From Littorina saxatilis (taxonomy: Eukaryota; Mollusca; Gastropoda; Littorinimorpha; Littorinidae): 64,000 bases of DNA. How positions within the stretch are numbered: position 1 is the stretch's first letter; each line of letters starts with the position of its first letter. Shown piece after piece: positions 28,301 to 40,300 of this stretch. The translations under genes were made by a program, and so were the position numbers. The stretch spans positions 5,094,242 through 5,158,241 of the forward strand of contig NC_090255.1 in the NCBI RefSeq assembly GCF_037325665.1. Reading direction: 5' to 3'. The notes under the pieces are model-generated. The model ran no database searches. It was given only the letters and a program-made list of their open reading frames with translations, and was not told where the DNA came from.

Positions 28301-31300
28301 TTCTGAGCTTGGTCATTGAGACAGTTTTATCTTCCTTGTTGTTCTTTACCGTAAATAATTTTTAGTGGGATGAGGGTTTTGCTTTTCTTTGCATACTGTG
28401 AAAGTCACCAATTGTGTTTGAATCAGGATAATCTGTATGTGCTATCAACCTATAGCTTTTATTTGCGTTGCATTACGTCTTTTTCTTTTTGGTGCTTTGT
28501 CTGCTATTTCTGTTATTGCTGTGTATTGTTGAGAGTAGAAACTACAACCTATGTAAATGTATTTTAAGAGAAAATAGTGTTGGTATTTTGAAAATCGATT
28601 TATTGTCCAAGCAGTGATGACAAACTAGTCTCGTTCGTATGATGACTGTGATTATAAGTGGTATTTCTGAGCTTGGACATTGTAAACCCAAGGTGTGCTC
28701 TAGCCATGAAAAGTAAGAAAACCTGGAATAAATAATGACATGCAAATAAGATAGTTTTGTCAGGGACTGTCTTTGCCTGGAGACTTAATCAGTTGAAAGC
28801 TAGTCTAGAACACTTGAAAATGAACTGTCGGAGATGTAGCTTGTTGCTTGCGTAGCAGAGATCACAGAAAGCTTGGGAGGCGAGATAGTGTGTAGGTATT
28901 CCTGGGACTTTCTTTGAGGTCAGTTTACAATCATAACTTCTGATGTGATGGTGTTTGATTCATGGACCAAGCTTTTAAAGTGGTGTGTTTTCATTGTGGC
29001 TAGAAGACACTGCTGCATTTCTGAAGTAGTTCGTGTTGAAGTTTTCTTGGTTGTTCTTGAAGCTAGATCTTTTAAACAGTTTGCAAACCGTGAAATTCAT
29101 CAGCTGGGTTTGAATCGTTCCTGTTTGTGTGATCTGCATATGTCGTCAGCCTATATCTTTCATTTTTCTTCCATCACATTTTCTTTTCCTTTCAATGCTG
29201 TGTCTTTTATTGTCATTAGAGCTATGTGCTTTGGGTGGCACCTGGTGAACACTAGTTGGGATTGGCTGCAGATGTATGGTCATTAGAGCTATGTGCTTTG
29301 GGTGGCACCTAGTGAACACTAGTAGGGATTGGCTGGAGATGTATGGTCGGAGAAAATGCTGTACACATTTTCCAAGCAGTGATGACAAAATAGTCTCGTT
29401 CGTATGACGACTGTGATTATAAGTGGTATTTCTGAGCTTGGACAAGGTAATCACAAGGTGTGTGTTTTAGCCACGGAAACTACAGCAGCCTGGAATAGTT
29501 AATGGCATGGTGGTTTCTCAGGTACCGGATTTTCATTGACTGATTGAGATTTCATCAATTGCTAGTAAACTTGAAAATGAACTGTTGAAGATGTCGCTTG
29601 GTTCTTGTGTAGCAGTCGAGATCACAGAAAGCTTGGGATCGGAGATAGTGTGTAGGTATTCCTGGAACTTTCCTTGATGCCAGTTTACAATCACAACTTC
29701 TGATCAGATGGTCAGCTTGATTCCTGGATCAAGCTTTCGATGTGGTGCGTTTTCATTGTGGCTAGCAAAAGGTGCTGTATTTTTGGTGTATATTGCGTTG
29801 AAGTTTTCTTGGGTGTTGTTGAAGCTAGACCTTTGAAACAGTTTGTGAACAGCGAAAGTCATCAAGTGGATTTGAATCTGCAAGAGCATGTCTGTTTATG
29901 TATGTGTGCTTTGCACATGTCGTCAACCTATATCTTCCATTTTTCTTGTATCACATTTTCTTTTCTTTTCAGTGCTGTCTTTCATAGTGATTTTTGCTGG
30001 GTAGTTTGAGTTGTAGCTTGTGTAAATATAAACCATTGGGACTGGCAGCAGATGTATGTGTGGAGAACGTACTGTACATATTGTCAACTAGATGATTACC
30101 TGTTTTGCCGGGTACCGGCTTCGCCGGGAAGATGTTGAGCCGAATACCAGGTTGCGCCTGGGACCCGGCTTTGCCGGATGTACGCCAGCGCACGAAGGAA
30201 AGGAGATAAACGTGCAAAACACTGGAGACCTTCTAAAAATAGTAACGTGCAGTGACCTTCTAAAAATAGTAACGTAGTAACGGGAATATGGATTGACGCC
30301 ACACTGAGGAAGGGAGATAATCGCGGCTGAAAACACTGGAGAAGATAAGGAAGAGTTACTGGTAGTGGATCCGACAAAAACAACAAAAAAAAAATCAATT
30401 CAGCGCGCACAGCGCTGCGCGCTGAGAGCACGTGTTGAGATATCTCATCGATGAGGTTGTGTCCGGGGTGTAGCTGAATACGGTGTCCAAATTTGAAAAA
30501 GATCCACCGAGAACTTTGGGCGTGCATCGCGAACAGACAGACACTAGTCGTATATATATATATAGAAACCGGTTTGATGGTCCAAGCAATGATGACAAAA
30601 TAGTCTCGTTCGTATGACGACTGTGATTATAAGTGGTATTTCTGAGCTTGGACAAGGTAATCACAGACCTGTTTACCAGTACGATTTGGGCGTATTTTGT
30701 ACGCCAAATTTGTATCAGTACGCATAATACGCGACACACGCACAAAATACGCATAAGAAAAAGTCTAGAATACGTTTTCCGGTGTTGGTGTGCTGATTAC
30801 GGGATGGTACAACTGATACCGGTTTCGGTCTAAGGGAGATAACCATGACAGCGAATCTTCAGCTGTGGAAACCTCGTTCAGTTGTTGGCACGTCTGGACA
30901 ATCGTGGGCCAGTGCTGATTACGGGATGGTACAACTGATACCGGTTTCGGTCTAAGGGCAGGGATGTTGCTACAAATCCATACCTATAGGACAAATGTCC
31001 TGAGTTCTTCAGCATCAATAGGACATTTGACTGCTTTCAGAAAGTCTAATAGGACATTATGAATTTGCGCCAAACAGCTTATAACACATTCCATGGAATT
31101 TTTCCAAAGTCATGTGCCCACACACACACACACCCGCGCGCGCGCGCTGTAGTACACACACATAATATAGTAAATACATCAACACAGTGTGTGTATAATG
31201 TTGTATTTGTTTAGTTTCAAAGAAACCACAACAAAGAAACCAACATGAACAACTTCAGAGCTCTTACTTTGATTTACAAACTGCATGATTCGGATAAAAG

Positions 31301-34300
31301 TTGAAAAACAAAATGATCGGTTTGATCTAATGCTGATCTTTTGCAGGCTTTAGGTTTTTTTTCAGCGGCATAATTCAGTGCTTCGTCTCGTATCGAAAAC
31401 AAAAGCAGACGACAAATTTAGTCAGTTGGAGTTGTCTCCCGTACTCCTGCAGCATGCACTGATCTAAAAATAATCCACTATAATAGACGGTTATACCCAA
31501 ACGGCGCATACCGCAAACGGTCTGGGAATTCCCGACAAAAGAAAAGATCCGCACTGGCAACTCCAGTGTCAGCTGAACACGAGAGCGTTCGGTCTTTTAG
31601 AAGATTTGTATCTTGAAATGAAAATTAACGAATATCGCGCTGTCCGAAGGAATGGAGTACATTTTGTTCGTCCTTTACACCCAACCCATCCCTTCAATTG
31701 CCGCTCACCACTTTCTCTCTCACCACAGCTTCTCCGACGACAACCAACTCTATCTCTCTGGACCTATCTCTGACCTCCCTCGCCTCATTGCCTCCACCCA
31801 GTCTTGTATCACCGACCTCAAGGCGTGGATGGACCTGAATAAGCTGAAGCTTAATGAGGAGAAAACCGAAATGATTCTTGTCTCTCCTAAAAAACATCTC
31901 AATCATCCTTCTCTTCCCTCGTCTGTCGATCTCAATGGTTCTTCTATTGCTCTTTCTCCTGCTGTCCGCAACCTAGGTGTCACTCTTGACCAGTCCCTGT
32001 CCTTCCATCAGCATGTTGCCAATGTCTGTCGCACTTGCTTCTTTGAAATCCGCCGCATCTCCTCCATCCGTCATCTCCTCACTGAGGATGCCACTAAAAC
32101 TCTGCTCTGCGCCTTTGTCCTATCCCGACTCGATTATTGCAATTCCATTCTATCTGGCTCTCCCAACTACATCATCGAAAAGCTTCAGCGTGTTCAGAAT
32201 CATGCCGCCCGCCTCATCTTTCGTTCTTCCAAGCATGACCACATCACCCCTCTTCTTCAAACCCTACACTGGCTGCCTGTTCAACAGAGGATTCAGTTCA
32301 AGATCTCCACACTCTGCTTCAGAAACTTTGATCTATCGTCCCCTAGCTATCTTTCTGACCTTCTTGATGTCTACTCCCCCTCTCGCTCCCTAAGATCCTC
32401 CGCAGACACCCGCCTTTTTAGGATACCATCAGCACGCACCAAAACATATGGCCAGCGCACCTTCTCCTACCAGGCCCCATCCATCTGGAACCAACTCCCG
32501 CATTCACTCAGGCACTCCACATCTATGCAATCATTCAAAACCTCACTCAAAACACACCTCTTCCCTCACTAGTCCGTTAATGACCACACATCACCCTCTC
32601 CTGCTGGTCCTTGATCTGTCTCTTTCTTTCTCCTTCTTCTTCCCTTTCCAGCTCTATTCTTCTTCTCTCAACAAACTTTATGTATCCAATACTTTATTTA
32701 TTTATTTACGACTGTTTTTCCGTCTAGAATGCATGTGCCTGTAGTTGGTATGAGTGAGTGCGTCGCGTTCTCGCTGTGCGCCTGTCTGCGAGTGTATGAG
32801 TCCTTGTCGATTTGTGTTTCGTATAATGTTCACTATGTATTTTATATTTTGTAAGCGCCTAGGGCTATATTTAGATTAGGCGCACAAATGTTCATAATAA
32901 TAATAATAATAATATCGGACAATGACCACGCTCAGGCTAAAACGATAGGACATCTGACCGACATGCGGCAATGTGAATCGGACATTTGGGGATTTTCATC
33001 GATAAATGTCCGATGTCCGACGCCTAACGACATCCCTGTAAGGGAGATAACCATGACAGCGAATCTTCAGCTGTAGAAACCTCGTTCAGTTGTTGGCACG
33101 TGCGGAAAAATGTGCCAGTTTCGGATGACTCGACCAAGTCTAAACAGCAGAAACAGCAGATTTTCTTGGAGAAATACTGACAAGAAAGAGCCAGGAATTG
33201 TAGAGTCTTCTTTGGGAAAAAGTCATGCACACTGCAAGTACTGTAAATCGGATTTCTCCGTTGCCCATGCCGGGAAATATGACATCGAACGACACTGCAG
33301 AGAGAATCTTCTCGTGTGTCACAAAGAACAAAACAAACCAGAGGGCCTCCTTATCAGCTGAAACTGTTGACAGCCTATTGGTGGTAAAGAGCCTGGTGAA
33401 CCTCATGAGCGGAACTACAGCTCAGTGCAGCTGACCAAGCTGAAATCATCATACTACAACTTGCTGTCGAAGAAACCTGACTAGACTAGACTCAGTACCG
33501 CTGCATACTACAACTTGAAGAACCCTGACTAGACTAAGGGGCTCAGTGGAAAAAATCAGCTTGTAATGGATTTTAACCACCAGCAGATCTTTATCGGTTT
33601 CCCTTTGTTGATTTTGTGTGTGTCACTTTTGTGAGAGTAACACTAACAGTATGAAGACAACAAGATTAACTTTTGAGCAAAGCCAAAGGGGAGAAGACTG
33701 AACAGATGCAGCTGTCAGTGGCAAGTTCATCTTTTCATTATCAATCTGTTTGGAAGACACTGGTTATAATGCTACAAACTGGCAGGTAAATACAATTGTT
33801 TTATCCCTGTTGTATTGGAAGGAGTTAAATTCTGAAGGTGTTCACAAGACATGCAATTCTTACACAAACACGTTTGCACCCACGCGTACATTTTCCCTAG
33901 CCCATATATGGCTTTGCTTGCAAAGTACACCAACTTTTTGAAAAATACACTCAACTTTTTTGGAAAGTACTCTTGCCTCGGGTTTAGGGTAAACAGGTCT
34001 GTAATCACAAGGTGTGTGTTTTAGCCACGGAAAGTAAGACAACCTGGAATAATTAATGACATGCAAAATAGGTGGTTTCTCAGGGACCGGTTTTGTCTGG
34101 AGACTTGTGTGAGCTGTAGCTTGGTGCTTGCGTAGCAGTCGAGACCCCCAAAAAGTTGGGAGCTGTAGCTTGGTGCTTGCGTAGCAGTCGAGACCCCCAA
34201 AAAGTTGGGAGATGTAGCTTGGTGCTTGCGTAGCAGTCGAGACCCCCAAAAGTTGGGAGCTGTAGCTTGGTGCTTGCGTAGCAGTCGAGACCCCCAAAAA

Positions 34301-37300
34301 GTTGGGAGCTGGGATGGTGTGTAAGAGTTCGTGGAAGCCAGAAACTTTCTTTTAGTCAGTCATGTGTCTTTCCTAGTCATTAGAGCACTTGAGGCGCAGC
34401 TGGTGTAAACTGTAAACCATTGGGATTGGCTGAAGATGTATGTTTGGAGAAGATACTGTACACATTTTCAAACGCGTTTTGATGTTCCAAGCTGTGATGA
34501 CAAAATAGTCTCGTTCGTATGACGACTGTGATTATAAGTGGTATTTCTGAGCTTGGACAAGATAAATCGGGATGTGCAATTATTTAATAGATGATGGATA
34601 AACATTATGCTTGTTTTTTGACAACTGATTGCATGCAGACAACTGCAGTTCTTCAATTATGATGGCAATGAAAGGACATGGTCTGCATGGGCCGGTGTGT
34701 CTACTTATCACATTTAGTGTAAGGGTTGGTTCCAGCCCCATAACTTATCACTAATACAAGGGTACCTGTGATGAGAGAACACCCTTGGGACCTGCAAACA
34801 GTGACCCAAACATGCTGTTATCCTTTCAAGGTATAGTTTGAGTCAAGAAAGTGACCCAAATATGCTGTTATCCTTTCAAGGTATAGTTTGAGTCAAGAGA
34901 GAAAGGGGCACAAGAGTGTGTCCTGATCGGATGGGTTTCACAGCTTATTTTGGTCCTCATTCCCGTGTTATCCTGGGTGTATGTATTACGGTAACAAGAT
35001 GTGGTTGTATGTGTGCAGCGTTCCCAACCTGAAGACGGTGCGAGAGCTGGTGTACAAACGCGGCTACGGCAAGGTTGACAGGCAGCGCATCCCCCTCACA
35101 GACAACGCCATCATCGAGAAGCAACTCGGTAAGTTCTCAGCCTGGGATCTTTGCTCTTTCAGTTCAGTGGAACTCCCCTTTTAAGACCTCCATAGATCGG
35201 AGACATTCAGATCATAAAAGGAGGGAGTCTTAAAATGGGGATACATTTACAGGGGTAATGAACAGAAAATCTATTTAAATAAAATAAATTAAAACACACA
35301 CAGAAACACAAGGTCTTAGAGGGGTTTCTACTGTACTCCAAAGTGGGATCTTTGGTCTTTCAGTATGAGGGCTGGCTATGTGTGGTGATAATGTGGACAT
35401 TCAGTAGAGCTGAAAACAGTCCCAGAGATTGTTATTGCTGGAAGCATACGTCTGCTAACTTCTTGATGCCATTTGCAGGGAATATGGATGGAATGGTATG
35501 CCCAACTGGATCCCAGATACCTGCGTGGGTATTTTTAGAGCAAGTAGTGCTTCAACCAGCCTCTTGGTGTCGGTTGAGCCCTAACTGGTAGTGCCTGTTT
35601 GGTACTTATACTCCTGATTTCAGGAACTATGGAGATTGTAGGCATTGTTTGTATTGACAGCCTCTTGGTGTCGGTTGAGCCCTAACTGGTAGTGCCTGTT
35701 TGGTACTTATACTCCTGATTTCAGGAACTATGGAGATGGAAAGATTGTAGGCATTGTTTGTATTGACAGCTTTGATGATGAATGCTTTACCGCCCCAGTC
35801 TGATTTTGTCTGACTGATTGGAATATATCTGACAAAGCTTTTACCTACTTGTTGTTAGCACAGTGGAACCCCTTTAAGGACTGCTTGTAAGAATTTTCTG
35901 TTTAAAATGTCTGTAAATTTACCTCCATTATAAGAACTGATTTTTTCATAAGGTGCCTTAAAAAAAAGGGGGGGGGGGGGGGTAGTTCATGCACAGCTAA
36001 TTTCTTGGCTGCACCAGTGTTGTTCCCAGGCCTTGGTCTTCCATCATTTGCCCATACTTTTGTGACCCTAGGCCGGTCGACTGACTGATAGCTTTGACAT
36101 GTAGGACGCCTTTTGACACATTTTTTGCGGCCAGGGCATATGGACTGATCTATATTTTGAATGTAGGTCAACTGACCTATTGCCCTCTGTGTCTGGGAAC
36201 AACAGCACAGATATTTCTTGGCTGCTTGTGTGAAACTGTGGTTTTATTTGCAACACGCAGCAATGACATGTTGTTGGATGCTTACAAGATTCTCTTTGTG
36301 GTGTTGCAGGAGGCAAGGACATTCTGTGCATGGAGGACCTGATCCACGAGCTGCTGACCGTGGGTGAAAACTTCAAGGCCGCGTCCAACTTCCTGTGGCC
36401 CTTCAAACTCAACACGCCCAACGGCGGCTGGAGGAGAAAGTACAACCACTTCAACGACGGTGGTGACTTTGGATTCAGGTGGGTTGTTTAGCAAAGGATT
36501 ATTTTCTATTCACGACAGTGTCGTGTCTTCAGTCACACACGCATTGGTCTGACACCTGGCTGGTCTTAGGACAGTGTTGCTCCCAGACTCGGAGGGCAAT
36601 AGTTGGAAGAGGATTGAAACTAAGTATAGGTTCAAATTTCCTTGCTTTCTCTGTTCATGTGTATTGCTTAGACTTGGTATTGACAGCTTTGATGATGAAC
36701 GATTTACCGCCCCAGTCTGATTTTGTCTGACTGATTGGAATATATCTGACAAAGCTTTTAATAACTTATTGTCACTAAAGTGGAACGTCACTAAAGTGGA
36801 ACCCCCTTCTAAGACACCACCACACCACCACCACCACACCACCATCACATCACACCACCACACCACCACACCACCACCACCACACCACACCACCACCACC
36901 ACACCACCACCACCACACCACACCACACCACCACCACTCACACACGCGACCAGACCAGGACAGACAGAGAGAGAACTAGTCGCGTAAGGCGAAATTACTA
37001 CATTTAGTCAAGCTGTGGAACTCACAGAATGAAACTGAACGCACTGCATTTTTTCACAATGACCGTAGTCCACCGCGTGTGCATAACGGAGTGAAACTGA
37101 CGAGCCTGTTCAGCGCGGTTGTGGTTTCGCTGTGCTACAAAAAACCGGATATGACATCAAAAGTATTTATCAAAAAAAACGTCCGGGGATATCATTCCCA
37201 GGAACTCTCATGTCAAATTTCATAAAGATCGGTCCAGTAGTTTGGTCTGAATCGCTCGACACACGCACAGACACACATGCACATACATCACGACCCTCGT

Positions 37301-40300
37301 CTCGATTCCCCCTCTGTTTGTGTGACAGAGCAGAAAAGAAAACTTGAATGAGACGAGAACAGAACTTTTTGGGGTCAATTTTTATTTTCTGGGCAAAGAT
37401 GGAAATTTGTCTCTGGCTCTTTATCGCAAAGAAAGTATTATCAATGTGTAGAAAAAAGACAAGATAAGTAGAAATAACACAGAAAGATGGAAAACACATG
37501 CAGTATGTGTGAAAACGATTTTTTTGTTTTGTTTGTCTGTTCCTCGTTCCATGGCTGGCAGTCACTATGCTACCCCTTTTATCTGTCCACCTGCTGCATT
37601 GTTTGTCTGTTCCTCGTTCCATGGCTCGCAGTCACTATGCTACCCCTTTTATCTGTCCACCTGCTGCATTGTTTGTCTGTTCCTCGTTCCATGGCTCGCA
37701 GTCACTATGCTACCCCTTTTATCTGTCAACCTGCTGCATTGTTTGTCTGTTCCTCGTTCCATGGCTGGCAGTCACTATGCTACCCCTTGTATCTGTTCCT
37801 CGTTCCATGGCTGGCAGTCACTATGCTACCCCTTTTATCTGTCCACCTGCTGCATTGTTTGTCTGTTCCTCGTTCCATGGCTGGCAGTCACTATGCTACC
37901 CCTTTTATCTGTTCCTCGTTCCATGGCTGGCAGTCACTATGCTACCCCTTGTATCTGTTCCTCGTTCCATGGCTGGCAGTCACTATGCTACCCCTTGTAT
38001 CTGTTCCTCGTTCCATGGCTGGCAGTCACTATGCTACCCCTTGTATCTGTCCTCGTTCCATGGCTGGCAGTCACTATGCTACCCCTTGTATCTGTCCTCG
38101 TTCCATGGCTGGCAGTCACTATGCTACCCCTTGTATCTGTTCCTCGTTCCATGGCTGGCAGTCACTATGCTACCCCTTGTATTTGTCCTCGTTCCATGGC
38201 TGGCAGTCACTATGCTACCCCTTGTATCTGTCCTCGTTCCATGGCTGGCAGTCACTATGCTACCCCTTGTATCTGTCCTCGTTCCATGGCTGGCAGTCAC
38301 TATGCTACCCCTTGTATCTGTCCTCGTTCCATGGCTGGCAGTCACTATGCTACCCCTTGTATCTGTCTGTTCCTCGTTCCATGGCTGGCAGTCACTATGC
38401 TACCCCTTGTATCTGTCTGTTCCTCGTTCCATGGCTGGCAGTCACTATGCTACCCCTTGTATCTGTCTGTTCCTCGTTCCATGGCTGGCAGTCACTATGC
38501 TACCCCTTGTATCTGTCTGTTCCTCGTTCCATGGCTGGCAGTCACTATGCTACCCCTTGTATCTGTCTGTTCCTCGTTCCATGGCTGGCAGTCACTATGC
38601 TACCCCTTGTATCTGTCTGTTCCTCGTTCCATGGCTGGCAGTCACTATGCTACCCCTTGTATCTGTCCTCGTTCCATGGCTGGCAGTCACTATGCTACCC
38701 CTTGTATCTGTCCTCGTTCCATGGCTGGCAGTCACTATGCTACCCCTTGTATCTGTCCTCGTTCCATGGCTGGCAGTCACTATGCTACCCCTTGTATCTG
38801 TCCTCGTTCCATGGCTGGCAGTCACTATGCTACCCCTTGTATCTGTCCACCTGCTGCATTGTCATCTGACCAAAGTTTAATGTCTGTTGCCGTTCAAGCT
38901 TTGATGATGAACCATTTACCGCCCCAGTCTGATTTCTGTGACTGACAGGATGTTCTGATGAAGCACAGCAAATTATCTGACACAGAAACTTCATTGGTTC
39001 AGCTGTTCAACAGTTAAAAAATGTTTACAAAAACTTGCATAATATCATATGTTGGTTTAAAACTAAACTGTTCAGCTATTTGTGTGTGTTGATAAGAAAA
39101 AGCAATACTAAGGAAATTCACCTGCATTCTAAGATTTGTGTATTGGCACTTCGATGCCGGTTAACTTGCAAATTTGCCTGGTGAGGAAGATGCTAATAAT
39201 CATTGATCATCCTCCAGAATTGGTGAAAAGTGGGTCCCATGTTATGCGTATAATTTATTTCTAACTAAGAACTTAAAGCTATAGATGTTGATTTGGATAA
39301 TAAATGATTTTTCACACATCATCTTGGTCTGCCGGGAAAATGTCCGGTGCACCTTCACATATTGATATGTTACGTTTGGAACATATACAAGAATTTACAA
39401 ATACATTACTTGCGTAACATCAAAACCAAAGAATGTGATATGGATTTGAATGAATTTACACTCTTAGAAATTATTGTACAAATCATATCTAATAATCAAA
39501 GCTTTAAAGATGAATGATTTACCGCCCCAGTCTGATTTCTGTGACTGATTGGATGTTCTGACAAGGCACAGCAAATTATCTGACAAAAAAACTACATTAG
39601 TTCAGCTGTTGAAGAGTTTTAAAAAAAAAAAGAGAGATAAGAGACTTGCATACTATGTCGGACTCCCCGTGGGTTGGGGGAAGAATTTACCCGATGCTCC
39701 CCAGCATGTCGTAAGAGGTGACTAACGGATTCTGTTTCTCCTTTTACCCTTGTTAAGTGTTTTTTGTGTAGAATATAGTCAATTTTTGTAAAGATTTTAG
39801 TCAAGCAGTATGTAAGAAATGTTAAGTCCTTTGTACTGGAAACTTGCATTCTCCCAGTAAGGTAATATATTGTACTACGTTGCAAGCCCCTGGAGCAAAT
39901 TTTTGATTAGTGCTTTTGTGAACAAGAAACAATTGACAAGTGGCTCTATCCCATCTCCCCCCTTTCCCCGTCGCGATATAACCTTCGTGGTTGAAAACGA
40001 CTTAAACACCAAATAAAGAAAGGATACTATGTTGGAGATTTCCAACTAAACAGTTCAGCTATAGATCATTAGGTCTGTGTTGATAAAAAAAAAAAGAATG
40101 TGACACGGATTTGAATGAATTTACACTATACAAAAAAATATTGTAAAAATCATATCTAATCAAAGCTTTCATGATGAACGATTTACCGCCCCAGTCTGAT
40201 TTCTGTGACTGATTGGATGTTCTGACAAGGCACAGCAAATTATCTGACAAAGAAACTACATAAGTTCAGCTGTTGAGTTAAAAAAAAAAAATTGAGTTGA

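Larger units (their letters stand above)
28560..30070 (+). repeat. Tandem duplication of a snoRNA-bearing unit, about 770 bp
   Basis: After each family A snoRNA the same string of landmarks follows: TAGCCA, CCTGGAATA, GATGT(A/C)GCTTG, AGATCACAGAAAGCTTGGGA, GTGTGTAGGTATTCCTGG, CAGTTTACAATCA. Units start near 28,560 and 29,340, with a third, interrupted, from 30,570 resuming at 34,002. Confidence 0.8.
30664..34001. mobile_element. hAT-like DNA transposon relic (outermost of a nest)
   Basis: Fourteen-base perfect inverted ends CAGACCTGTTTACC, with TAATCA flanking at 30,658-30,663 and 34,002-34,007. The empty site GGTAATCACAAGG is seen intact after snoRNA copy 3. The frame at 33,110-33,361 encodes a BED-type zinc finger ([20 protein letters not shown], then H...H) typical of hAT-related transposases; the rest of the transposase is not recognisable. 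The interior has its own tandem duplication (about 30,785 and 30,910) and holds the 30,959-33,038 element. Confidence 0.88.

Noticed and set aside
31652-32572. 306-codon frame as a host gene
   Set aside because: Clear C-terminal reverse transcriptase of a LINE, truncated and ending in a (TAA)n tail.
36510-36987. His/Thr- or Gly/Val-rich frames
   Set aside because: Translation of the CCA-type simple repeat at 36,812-36,940.
37487-38945. Frames of 437-478 codons in all three plus-strand phases
   Set aside because: They translate the minisatellite at 37,535-38,862; unit lengths and lack of stops keep all frames open. There is no protein-like composition and it lies in an RPL7 intron.
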